31,894 bases of DNA from positions 1-31,894 of IMG/VR virus record IMGVR_UViG_3300046000_005775. One strand, 5' to 3'. Below are positions 1-7,680 of this stretch, in pieces. The notes under the pieces were generated by a model. That model saw only the letters and a list, made by a program, of their open reading frames with translations. It did not search any database and was not told the DNA's origin. The DNA comes from a virus. Position 1 is the first letter of the stretch; the number at the start of each line of letters is the position of its first letter. Position numbers and translations under genes: made by a program.

Positions 1-1
1 G

Positions 2-253
2 GGATCAGATTATTTAGGTGTGAAAACTACTAAATTAATATCAACATTAAGAAGTGGTGGTTACAAAACTTGGGGTACTTTTATGGAAGCTTATGGTATG
101 AAAAAATCAAAAGCTGGTAGGAAAAAAAATAGTGACGAAGTTATTGTAAATCATAAAATCGTTTCAATTGAACCATATGGAGTAGTACCTGTATATGATT
201 TAACTGTTCCTGGTTATAAAAATTTTGCAACAGATACTATTTTTTCTCATAAT
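2..253 (+). other. C-terminal end of intein 1 in gp20 (partial)
   Basis: The first 84 codons read as the end of an intein that begins off-window. Block F is VYDLTVPGYKNF. Block G ends FSHN, giving the standard His-Asn terminus, and Thr at 254 is the +1 extein residue. The downstream extein TPEISAALDIY matches the conserved PEI.ALDIYADE segment of T4-like portals, so the junction is precise. Residues before block F (SGGYKTWGTF) are probably the end of an endonuclease or DNA-binding part, but no LAGLIDADG motif lies in the visible piece. The intein class cannot be decided without block A. Confidence 0.88.
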
Positions 254-3034
254 ACTCCAGAAATATCGGCAGCCTTAGATATATATGCTGAAGAATCTAC
301 AACACTTTCTGAAAAAGGTGAAATTTTAACTATTTTTTCAGAATCAACTAGAGTTAAGACAATTTTAGAAGACCTTTTTTTAAATAGATTAGATTTAAAC
401 ACAAATTTACAAATGTGGACCAGAGGTGTTTGTAAGTATGGTGATAATTTTGTTTACTTAAAAATAGATCCTGAAAAAGGTATTATTGGTTGTCAACAAT
501 TACCAAATATTGAAATACAAAGAATTGAAGGGAGAGAATCTAAATCACCGAATCAAAGAACTAATAATATACCAACAAGGGAACTAAGATTTCAATGGAC
601 TAATAAAGAGTTAGAATTCCAAGCATGGGAAATGGCACATTTTAGATTGTTGGGTGATGATAGGAAACTTCCATATGGAACCAGTATGTTAGATAAGATT
701 AGAAGAATTTGGAAACAATTACTTCTAGCTGAAGACGCGATGTTAATTTATAGAACATGTTTAGTGGGTGACACAAGAGTAAGGACCATCGATGGTTACA
801 AATACATAAAAGATATTCAAGAAGGTGACACTATTTTAACCTTTGATAAAAGTCAAAACCTTATCCCTAATAAAGTCACCTACGTTAAAGATAATGGAAT
901 TAAAAAAGTTTTAAAATTAAAATCTTTACATAATGAAATTATTTGTACAGAAACCCACCCAATTTTAGTTCAGGATGAGAATGTGTTAAAGTATGTTGAT
1001 GCGAAAGATTTAATGATTAAAAAACATAAATTAATTAACACTAATGTAAATAATCTACCCGTAATACCAAAAAAAATCAATCGTAATGGTGAGGTTCTTT
1101 ATTCTTATTTAACAAAAGAAGGGGTGGATAAATTTAGGTCTAAAGAATTTAACGATTCCATTTCCGAAAAAATGAGAAAATGTGGGGACATAAAAAGGAT
1201 TAGACAATTTTTGTATGGTGGTAAAGGGATTAAAGGGTTACCTCATTTAACTGCATTGATGGTTTGTGAAGAGTTTAATATTCAACCAACACATTTAGTA
1301 ACATATACTAAAGGTGAAATTAAACCAAACACACTGAACTTACCTGATTATGTTGATACTGATTTTGCTAAACTTTTTGGTTTCATGATAGGAGATGGTT
1401 TTATTTCAAGTGATGTTGTAGGTTTTGCCGAAGGAAGTGATGAAGAAGTTAATGAAAAATATTATCAATTGTTTAAAAAATACGAATCTAGAATATCACT
1501 TAATATCAGTAATAATAGAAAATACACATCATACTCAGTTAGTTCTAAAAGATTAAAAGATATTTTAATTGATTTAGGTTACATAAAAGGAGCACACAAT
1601 AAAAGAATTCCAAAATGGGTATTTCAACAAGAATACGATATTAAAAAATCATTTATGGAGGGTTTAATGGATGCTGACGGATGTATTCGACACACACCAA
1701 AAGGAACAATGTTCACCACAATCTCCCTGTGTAATAAAAAACTTATTGAAGATATTAAAGAGCTTTGGTCAGGAATGGGATTAAATTCAGGTCATATCAA
1801 AACACGTTTTCGAGAAGGTGGTCATGAAATCGAATCTGGTCGTAGAATGAAAGAAACTTATTCATATGAGGTTACGATTAGTGAACTAATTACCCCCTTA
1901 ACTGAAAATATTATTAACATATCAGAATGGGGTGAAGAAAAAGTTTATGATATTAGTGTAGAACATGAGGAACATAATTTTATTGCAAATAATATTCCAG
2001 TACACAATACCAGAGCGCCCGAAAGAAGGGTTTTTAAAGTATTTGTTGGTAATATGGATGATAAAGACATTGAATCTTATGTTCAACGTGTTGCTAATAA
2101 ATTTAAAAGAGACCAAATAGTTGATTCAAGGAATGGACAAATAGATATGAGATATAATCAAATGGCAGTAGACCAAGATTATTTTATTCCTGTTCGTGAC
2201 GCTACTCAAACTAACCCAATAGAAACATTACCAGGAGCACAAAATTTAGGTGAGATTGCCGATATCGAATACATTCAAAAGAAAATGTTGGCGGCTCTTC
2301 GTATTCCTAAAGCATTTTTAGGATTTGAAGAAGTTGTTGGTGATGGTAAACAATTAGCGTTAATGGATATCCGTTTCGCTAGAACAATTAATAGAATACA
2401 AAAATCATTAGTTCAGGAGTTAAATAAAATAGCATTAATGCATCTTTATCTTCTTGGAATGGAAGATGAATTAGATAATTTTACTCTTTCTTTGACAAAT
2501 CCATCAGCACAATCTGATTTATTAAGAATAGAACAATGGAAAGAAAAAATATTACTATATAAAGATGCAACATCAGATAATTCACAATTAGGTATTTTAC
2601 CTGTTTCACATACTTGGGCTAAGAAAAATATTTTAGGTATGAGTGACAATGAAGTTTTACTTGATTTACAACAACAAAGGTTAGAAAGAGCAATGGGTAT
2701 TGAATTACAAAACACACAAAATGTAATTAAACGTTCAGGTGTTTTTGATGATGTTGATTCAAAATATGGTATTTCTAAAGAGGAAAGAGATAAGTTAGAA
2801 AAATCACAAAATACAGATGCTGGTGGTGAAATGGGTGGTATGGATATGGGAGGTTCTTCAACACCACCATCTACTGAAACTTCAGCACCATTAGCCGAAT
2901 CAACAAAGAAAAGAAATTTATTAAATATGTTAGGTGAAGGTGATGAATTAAGTGAATTATTTGACGTAAATAAAGCACAAAAGAATATTTATGAAATAGA
3001 AAATAAACTAAAAAATATTTTAAATGAAGAATAA
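2..3034 (+). CDS. 20: Portal vertex protein gp20, 5'-partial, interrupted by two inteins
   Basis: Portal of the T4-like head: a dodecameric ring at one vertex that nucleates the prohead and passes DNA. The frame is open from base 2, so the N-terminus lies off-window, and the GTG at 20 is internal to an intein, not a start. Visible exteins are 254-757 (168 aa, starting TPEISAALDIYAEE) and 2009-3031 (341 aa). The second opens with TRAPERRVF, the signature segment of T4 gp20, followed by LPGAQNLGEI and AALRIPKAFLGF. The spliced product would exceed 509 aa, against 524 aa in T4. The C-terminal tail is Gly/Met/Ser-rich, then helical, ending ILNEE. The stop overlaps the next gene. Family assignment is firm; maturation by splicing is inferred from the intact splice motifs. 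Confidence 0.95.
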   Translation, partial: GSDYLGVKTTKLISTLRSGGYKTWGTFMEAYGMKKSKAGRKKNSDEVIVNHKIVSIEPYGVVPVYDLTVPGYKNFATDTIFSHNTPEISAALDIYAEESTTLSEKGEILTIFSESTRVKTILEDLFLNRLDLNTNLQMWTRGVCKYGDNFVYLKIDPEKGIIGCQQLPNIEIQRIEGRESKSPNQRTNNIPTRELRFQWTNKELEFQAWEMAHFRLLGDDRKLPYGTSMLDKIRRIWKQLLLAEDAMLIYRTCLVGDTRVRTIDGYKYIKDIQEGDTILTFDKSQNLIPNKVTYVKDNGIKKVLKLKSLHNEIICTETHPILVQDENVLKYVDAKDLMIKKHKLINTNVNNLPVIPKKINRNGEVLYSYLTKEGVDKFRSKEFNDSISEKMRKCGDIKRIRQFLYGGKGIKGLPHLTALMVCEEFNIQPTHLVTYTKGEIKPNTLNLPDYVDTDFAKLFGFMIGDGFISSDVVGFAEGSDEEVNEKYYQLFKKYESRISLNISNNRKYTSYSVSSKRLKDILIDLGYIKGAHNKRIPKWVFQQEYDIKKSFMEGLMDADGCIRHTPKGTMFTTISLCNKKLIEDIKELWSGMGLNSGHIKTRFREGGHEIESGRRMKETYSYEVTISELITPLTENIINISEWGEEKVYDISVEHEEHNFIANNIPVHNTRAPERRVFKVFVGNMDDKDIESYVQRVANKFKRDQIVDSRNGQIDMRYNQMAVDQDYFIPVRDATQTNPIETLPGAQNLGEIADIEYIQKKMLAALRIPKAFLGFEEVVGDGKQLALMDIRFARTINRIQKSLVQELNKIALMHLYLLGMEDELDNFTLSLTNPSAQSDLLRIEQWKEKILLYKDATSDNSQLGILPVSHTWAKKNILGMSDNEVLLDLQQQRLERAMGIELQNTQNVIKRSGVFDDVDSKYGISKEERDKLEKSQNTDAGGEMGGMDMGGSSTPPSTETSAPLAESTKKRNLLNMLGEGDELSELFDVNKAQKNIYEIENKLKNILNEE
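758..2008 (+). other. Intein 2 in gp20, full length with LAGLIDADG endonuclease (417 aa)
   Basis: Starts with Cys in CLVGDTRVRTIDG (block A). Block B is CTETHPILV, with the TxxH motif. Two LAGLIDADG motifs follow: LFGFMIGDGF (about 1375-1404) and FMEGLMDADG (about 1651-1680), each with its catalytic acidic residue. Block F is VYDISVEHEEHNFIA, and block G ends IPVHN with Thr+1 at 2009. Removing it joins AMLIYRT to TRAPERRVF, restoring the uninterrupted T4-like portal sequence. All catalytic residues of a class 1 intein and of a DOD-type homing endonuclease are visible, so both splicing and homing are plausible. Confidence 0.95.
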
Positions 3035-3776
3035 TATGACAAAATTTGGTGAATTAAAAACAAAAGTACTGGTTAAATTAACCGAAGCTTACAATTCAGG
3101 TAATAAGAAAGAATTAAAAGACTTAATAAAAAAATTAAAGTCTAATAAAAATTTGGTTGAAGTATATAAATTTTATGAAGATATGGAAACAACACATATT
3201 GCACAAAAAGATAATGCAAGATTATTTGTTGAAACTTTGGAACCTCATTTCATTCAAAAAATGAAAACAATAAATACGGATTGTAAAAAATTAGATAAAA
3301 TTTTAAAAGATGTAGTTATTGAAAAGAACGAATTGTACGAATGGTTAGATACATTATCTGAAGAACATAATATTAATAACATTAATACTAAATTTGAATC
3401 GAAAGAAAAATTTATTAATTTCTTAATGAAAGAAAAAGAAATTAAAAAAGATGGACTTTCAAATGTTCAGATTGAAAATTTTTCATTACTGAACAATGTA
3501 TTAGTAAGTAACTTTAATATAAAATACGGTGATTTTTTAAATGAAGATCAAAAGAAAAAATTTAAAGATATTATGTCAATGAATGAAGAAACATTAATTA
3601 ATGAGACAAGTCATTTGAAATTTGAATTAAATAGTAAAATAGAAAATATCTTAAATGAGTCAAATGATAATTCGTTAATAGAAAAACTTAGTAACGTTAA
3701 AAAACAAATAAATGAAAAAGAATTATCGAAATATAATTACTTTAAATTATTAGAACTTAAAGAAGGTTTACTTTAA
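3024..3776 (+). CDS. Uncharacterised head-module protein in the gp67/gp68 position
   Basis: A 250-aa, Lys/Glu/Asn-rich, almost entirely helical protein with no membrane segment or recognised domain. It lies between gp20 and gp21, where T4 encodes the small prohead core proteins gp67 and gp68, so a prohead core role is a positional inference only. It contains LINE and ILNE strings resembling T4-type prohead protease sites ((I/L)xE), which would suit a core protein degraded during maturation. The ATG at 3024 overlaps the gp20 stop. A second in-frame ATG at 3036 (MTKFGELKTK) is an equally good start and would abolish the overlap. A strong terminator follows the stop. Confidence 0.75.
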   Translation: MKNNMTKFGELKTKVLVKLTEAYNSGNKKELKDLIKKLKSNKNLVEVYKFYEDMETTHIAQKDNARLFVETLEPHFIQKMKTINTDCKKLDKILKDVVIEKNELYEWLDTLSEEHNINNINTKFESKEKFINFLMKEKEIKKDGLSNVQIENFSLLNNVLVSNFNIKYGDFLNEDQKKKFKDIMSMNEETLINETSHLKFELNSKIENILNESNDNSLIEKLSNVKKQINEKELSKYNYFKLLELKEGLL

Positions 3777-3800
3777 AATATCTTAATACTTTATATGTAA

Positions 3801-3833
3801 AAACCTTAGACAAAATAGTCTAAGGTTTTTTTT
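3801..3833 (+). terminator. Rho-independent terminator after the gp20 operon
   Basis: A perfect 11-bp stem AAACCTTAGAC / GTCTAAGGTTT with a 6-nt loop (AAAATA) is followed by a T run to 3833. It sits 25 nt after the stop at 3776 and separates the portal transcription unit from the next gene. Confidence 0.9.
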
Positions 3834-3914
3834 ATTGTTATAAATTTTGATTTTTTAAATTTATTATGTATATTTTAAATACACACCATAAAAAATAGAC
3901 ATGAATATTATTTA

Positions 3915-4340
3915 ATGAAAAAAGGAAAATTTATTAACGTAAACACACATAACAATGTTAAGATAGGTTATGGAACAGTAGATTACAAAAACTTAAAAAC
4001 AATTTATATCAAGTTAAATTCTTGGACACAACCTACTGAAGAGAACTATAATTTTCAAAAAATTATATCAAAAATAAGTAAAGTAATTAAACACCACATT
4101 TTTAATTTAAATTGTGTTTATTTTAAACAAGAATCTATTGTTGATTTAGACATTAAAACAAGTAGTATAAAAACAAATAAAAGGTCGTTTATGGATTTAG
4201 AAATAACCTTATATGTAGATAAAAAATTTGAATTAAAGTCAAAAGAAATTAAACAATTAATTATTAATTTATCACAATATATTATCGACGATATATTAAC
4301 CAATGAAATACTTTTTAATTTTCATAATAAAAAGAAATAA
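3915..4340 (+). CDS. Hypothetical protein, 141 aa
   Basis: Not recognised. A basic protein with alternating beta-like segments (IKLNSW, LEITLYVDKKF) and a C-terminal helix (IKQLIINLSQYIIDDI). It has no signal peptide, no Cys clusters and no repeats. It stands alone between the terminator at 3801-3833 and the late-promoter-like motif at 4345, so it probably has its own promoter in the AT-rich 3834-3914 gap, where I see no clear box. Start ATG 3915 is preceded by an AT-rich leader without Shine-Dalgarno. Head-module location hints at a virion or assembly role, but nothing in the sequence proves it. Confidence 0.7.
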   Translation: MKKGKFINVNTHNNVKIGYGTVDYKNLKTIYIKLNSWTQPTEENYNFQKIISKISKVIKHHIFNLNCVYFKQESIVDLDIKTSSIKTNKRSFMDLEITLYVDKKFELKSKEIKQLIINLSQYIIDDILTNEILFNFHNKKK

Positions 4341-4344
4341 TTTA

Positions 4345-4358
4345 ATATTTATATATAA
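4345..4358 (+). promoter_or_regulatory. Late-promoter-like motif upstream of gp21
   Basis: ATATTTATATATAA, followed by TAAAT, lies 27 nt before ATG 4386. The same core recurs upstream of gp22, the 14475-15851 gene and the gene at 31288. It resembles the T4 late box TATAAATA that gp55 recognises. Function is inferred from recurrence and position. Confidence 0.55.
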
Positions 4359-4385
4359 TAAATTTCTGTGAACTATTTATTAAAT

Positions 4386-6245
4386 ATGGAAAAAGAATAT
4401 ACATTTAAAGACGGAAGGAAACTTTTAATTGAATACGATGCGGGTCATGTTTCCCCAAATGATAATAAAAAGATTATATCTGAAATGAAAGATACCAATT
4501 TTTTTGAAGATGTGGTATTACATGCTGTTTTACAAAAGTTTGATACACCAAATAAAAATGGTCGTATTTATCCTGAAACATTATTAAAGAGGGAAAACGA
4601 AAAATATCAAAACATAATAAGGAAAGGTGGCGCGTTAAGTGAATTGAATCACCCATCCTGCCACTCTGGTGATGTTGATATTTTAACTGAAACTGGTTGG
4701 AAAAATATTAAAGAAATTGATGAGTTTGAAAAAATATACACATTAAACGATAACGGTGTCATTGAATTAAAACAAATATATTCAACAGTTAAACACCAAT
4801 ATAAAGGTAAGATGATTAACCTTAAAGGTAGATTTATTGATACTATGGTTACTCCGAACCATAAATTTCCTTTAACTAACCAACGAAATAATAAACGAAA
4901 ATTTATCACGTCACAAGAAATTCATGAAACATTACAAAAAGGTAATTCATTATCTAATTTTTATATACCTAAAAAAGGTAATATTGATACCAATAATAAT
5001 GTTGAATATTTTACATTAAAAGGATGTACTGATTCTGATTTTAATATTAGAGATAGTGAAACAATACGTTTAACATATAAACAAGATGTGAAGATACCTA
5101 TGGATATTTTTATGTCATTTATGGGTATATTTTTATCTGAGGGATATACAAATTCAAGTAAAATAAAAAAACGTAAATGTGTTTTATCTAACGGTGATGT
5201 GACATATTATGAATCTTCAGACCACGGTTACGGTATTGGTGTATCACAAAAGAAACAGGAAACAACATTATTAATAGAAGAGTTATGTGATTTATTACCA
5301 TTTAATATAAATAAATATGTTTCTAAAAATGGTACAACAACATTCAAAATACATGATAGACGATTATGGAGATATTTATTACCATTAGGTAAGGCGAACG
5401 AAAAATATATTCCAAGTGATTTAAAAAACTCATCACCAAAATATTTTAACTATTTATTAAATTGGTTTAAATTGGGTGATGGAAGAACCGTTGGTCGAAA
5501 ATATAAACAATCGGATGTTTTTTCAACATCAAAACAATTAATTTTAGATTTACAAGAATTATTAATTAAAAGTGGTGGTTTTGGGAATATACGTTATGAA
5601 AATAGAAAATTTGATAGGTATATTACTGAGGATAATGGTACTCCACGTTTAATTAAAGGTGAAAATAGTCATGATATGTGGTTTTTAACATTATCAAAAA
5701 CTAAAGGAATATATATGGATAGTCGAATGATTAAAACAACTGAAATTGATTTTGATGATTATGTTTATTCAGTTGATGTCCCAAATCACACATATTATGT
5801 GAAAAGTAATGGTAAATGTCATTGGACCGGTAATTCAAGTTTAATAGATTTAGATAGAGTTTCTCATTCGATAACTGAAACATGGTGGGACGGTAAAATT
5901 TTAATGGGGAAAATTAAACTGTTTACATCACCAGGGTGGAGAAAAATGGGTATAGTTAGTACTAAGGGAGACCAAGCGGCTATGCTTTTAATGAATGGAG
6001 CAACATTAGGTATTTCATCAAGAGGTGTTGGTTCTTTAAAAAATATAAAAGGACAAAATATTGTTCAAGATGATTTTGAATTAGTTTGTTTTGATTTAGT
6101 GTCATCACCATCAACACCTGGTGCATATATATTTAAAAATTTGGATGATAGAAATAATTATGAGGAATCAACTGAGGAAAAACCACAGTCTATAGATAAG
6201 ATGAAAAATTTAATGAATAAATTAGATAATTTCTTGTATAAATAA
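4386..6245 (+). CDS. 21: Prohead core protease gp21 (peptidase S77 type) with intein
   Basis: Serine protease that cleaves scaffold and capsid proteins inside the T4-type prohead. The precursor is 619 aa. Removing the intein (4659-5834) leaves 227 aa, close to the 212 aa of T4 gp21. The N-terminal extein has HAVLQKFDTPNKNGRIYP and LSELNHP, whose His is the presumed catalytic His. The C-terminal extein has LIDLDRVSHSI and LGISSRGVGSL, carrying the presumed catalytic Ser (codons 6015-6020). A GTG at 4368 extends the frame by six codons, but ATG 4386 (MEKEYTFKDGRK) is the better start given the promoter-like motif at 4345-4358. A terminator follows. Activity requires splicing, because the intein separates His from Ser. 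Confidence 0.93.
   Translation: MEKEYTFKDGRKLLIEYDAGHVSPNDNKKIISEMKDTNFFEDVVLHAVLQKFDTPNKNGRIYPETLLKRENEKYQNIIRKGGALSELNHPSCHSGDVDILTETGWKNIKEIDEFEKIYTLNDNGVIELKQIYSTVKHQYKGKMINLKGRFIDTMVTPNHKFPLTNQRNNKRKFITSQEIHETLQKGNSLSNFYIPKKGNIDTNNNVEYFTLKGCTDSDFNIRDSETIRLTYKQDVKIPMDIFMSFMGIFLSEGYTNSSKIKKRKCVLSNGDVTYYESSDHGYGIGVSQKKQETTLLIEELCDLLPFNINKYVSKNGTTTFKIHDRRLWRYLLPLGKANEKYIPSDLKNSSPKYFNYLLNWFKLGDGRTVGRKYKQSDVFSTSKQLILDLQELLIKSGGFGNIRYENRKFDRYITEDNGTPRLIKGENSHDMWFLTLSKTKGIYMDSRMIKTTEIDFDDYVYSVDVPNHTYYVKSNGKCHWTGNSSLIDLDRVSHSITETWWDGKILMGKIKLFTSPGWRKMGIVSTKGDQAAMLLMNGATLGISSRGVGSLKNIKGQNIVQDDFELVCFDLVSSPSTPGAYIFKNLDDRNNYEESTEEKPQSIDKMKNLMNKLDNFLYK
4659..5834 (+). other. Intein in gp21 with LAGLIDADG endonuclease (392 aa)
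   Basis: Starts CHSGDVDILTETGW (Cys1, block A). Block B contains VTPNHKFPL. LAGLIDADG-type motifs are FMGIFLSEGY (about 5116-5145) and LLNWFKLGDGR (about 5455-5487), with Glu and Asp as the catalytic acids. Block F is VYSVDVPNHTYYV. Block G ends CHWTGN with Ser+1 at 5835. The penultimate residue is Gly instead of the usual His, a variation known from other active inteins. Splicing restores LSELNHPS-SSLIDLDRVSH, a continuous gp21-like sequence. The insertion lies two residues after the His-Pro of the protease active site. Confidence 0.93.
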
Positions 6246-6271
6246 AAAAATTTATTCATGTTTTTGTTATT

Positions 6272-6307
6272 AAAAACCAGTTTTTTTTATAGAAACTGGT
6301 TTTTTTT
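6272..6307 (+). terminator. Rho-independent terminator after gp21
   Basis: A 12-bp AT-rich stem (AAAAACCAGTTT / AAACTGGTTTTT) with a 9-nt loop is followed by a T run to 6307. It lies 27 nt after the gp21 stop and directly before the gp22 promoter-like motif. Confidence 0.85.
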
Positions 6308-6318
6308 ATAATATTAAG

Positions 6319-6332
6319 ATATTTATATAAAA
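6319..6332 (+). promoter_or_regulatory. Late-promoter-like motif upstream of gp22/gp23
   Basis: ATATTTATATAAAA lies 14 nt before the gp22 ATG, immediately after the gp21 terminator. It matches the motifs before gp21 and at 31275. It would drive gp22 and probably gp23, since I see no such motif or terminator in the 24-nt gap between those two genes. Confidence 0.6.
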
Positions 6333-6345
6333 AATAAATTTCCAA

Positions 6346-7656
6346 ATGAACGAAAAATCAATTTTAGAACAAGCATTGCTTCAAGTTCAAACACTTGAAG
6401 AGGCCGTAAAAACAAACGCAAAAGGTATACTTGCTTCTACTATGAAACAAGAACTAAATGATTTGTTGAAAGAATCTTTGGAAGAAGAGGACGATGTTTA
6501 CGAACAGGCTCCTAAGAAAGGAAAAAAAGATGTACCTGATGAAGGTGATGAAGACCTTGATAACGAAGAAATGGATGATGAAGATTCAGAAATGGATGAT
6601 GAAGAATTAGACATGGACGATGAAGATTCAGAAATGGACGATGAAGATTCAGAAATGGATGATGAAGAATTAGACATGGACGATGAAGAATCAGATTTCG
6701 ATAGTTTAAATATGGGTGACGACCAACCTGATATGGGTGGGTTTGATTCACAAGACAGTGAAGTTTTTAACGCAACAGACGCAAGTCCTGAAGAAGTTTT
6801 AAGAATTTTTAAAGCAATGAAACCTGAAGATGGGTTTATCGTTAAAAAAGACGATGGTCAAATCGAATTTAAAGATGGTGATAATGAATATATCATTAAA
6901 TTAGACGAATCAGAAATGGACGAATATCCAATGGACGAAGAAGATGAATTCTTTGGTGACGAAGATTTGTCAATGGACGAAGATGATGAATTCTTTGGTG
7001 ACGAAGAAGATGAAGATTCATTCTTTGGTGACAAAGATATGTCAATGGACGAAGAAGATAATTTTAATGATACAATTAAAAGTCATATGAATAACGATGA
7101 CGAAGTAGTATATGAAATAGACCTTGATGGTGAACCAGAAGAAGAAATGATGTCACCAGAAGGTGATGTGGGTGAAGCAGCAAGAACTAAATGGAATATA
7201 CACGGAGACAAAGGTGGTGCTGACAGAGCAGGAATAAAAGGTAAGAAATTATTTGCATCAGGTGCAATTAATGAAGAAGTAACAAAACTAAAAAAACAGA
7301 ATACAGAATATAGAAAAGCATTAATTCTTTTTAAAGATAAACTTAATGAAGTTGCTGTATTCAACGCTAATTTAGCTTACGCTACACGTTTATTTACTGA
7401 ACATTCTACCACAAAAAAAGAAAAAATAAACATTTTAAAGAAATTTGATTCGGTTTCAACATTGAAAGAATCAAAGAATCTTTACAATAATCTTAAAAAT
7501 GATTTAGATACAAAAAAACCTGTATCTGAATCTGTGGTTGAAAAACTAAGGACAAGTCCGACTACTTCTTCCTCAACTCAGGTTCTTTCTGAATCGAAAG
7601 CTTATGAAAATCCTCAGTTTAGAAGAATGAAAGACTTAATGTCAAAATTAAAATAA
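6346..7656 (+). CDS. 22: Prohead scaffold / core protein gp22-like, highly acidic
   Basis: Assigned by position (between gp21 and gp23) and composition. A 436-aa protein dominated by Asp/Glu between residues 45 and 280, flanked by helical ends, which fits an internal scaffold that is proteolysed before DNA packaging. Residues 75-116 are six tandem 7-aa units of the form (E/D)MDDE(D/E)(S/L). Residues 200-238 carry three FFGD blocks separated by DE-rich spacers. The C-terminal third is a Lys/Glu helical region (EVTKLKKQNTEYRKALILFK) ending FRRMKDLMSKLK. At 436 aa it is much longer than T4 gp22 (269 aa), mostly because of the acidic insert. Start ATG 6346 has an AT-rich leader. Confidence 0.8.
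   Translation: MNEKSILEQALLQVQTLEEAVKTNAKGILASTMKQELNDLLKESLEEEDDVYEQAPKKGKKDVPDEGDEDLDNEEMDDEDSEMDDEELDMDDEDSEMDDEDSEMDDEELDMDDEESDFDSLNMGDDQPDMGGFDSQDSEVFNATDASPEEVLRIFKAMKPEDGFIVKKDDGQIEFKDGDNEYIIKLDESEMDEYPMDEEDEFFGDEDLSMDEDDEFFGDEEDEDSFFGDKDMSMDEEDNFNDTIKSHMNNDDEVVYEIDLDGEPEEEMMSPEGDVGEAARTKWNIHGDKGGADRAGIKGKKLFASGAINEEVTKLKKQNTEYRKALILFKDKLNEVAVFNANLAYATRLFTEHSTTKKEKINILKKFDSVSTLKESKNLYNNLKNDLDTKKPVSESVVEKLRTSPTTSSSTQVLSESKAYENPQFRRMKDLMSKLK
6568..6693 (+). repeat. Six tandem 21-bp repeats encoding acidic heptads in gp22
   Basis: Six consecutive 21-nt units, typified by GAAATGGATGATGAAGATTC plus A, encode EMDDEDS, EMDDEEL, DMDDEDS, EMDDEDS, EMDDEEL, DMDDEES. The pattern of variants suggests a 42-63 bp block was itself duplicated. 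Such repeats are prone to copy-number change by slippage. Confidence 0.92.
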
Positions 7657-7680
7657 AAAATTAAAATTAAAAAATTAAAA

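Noticed and set aside
20-22. GTG as start of the first long frame
   Set aside because: The frame is open upstream to base 2 and the codon lies inside an intein, so it is an internal Val codon.
4368-4385. GTG start extending gp21 by six codons
   Set aside because: ATG 4386 gives the expected N-terminus and leaves normal distance from the promoter-like motif; the extension MNYLLN looks non-conserved.
6512-6751. His/Leu/Pro repeat protein on the minus strand
   Set aside because: It is the shadow of the acidic 21-bp repeats in the scaffold gene.
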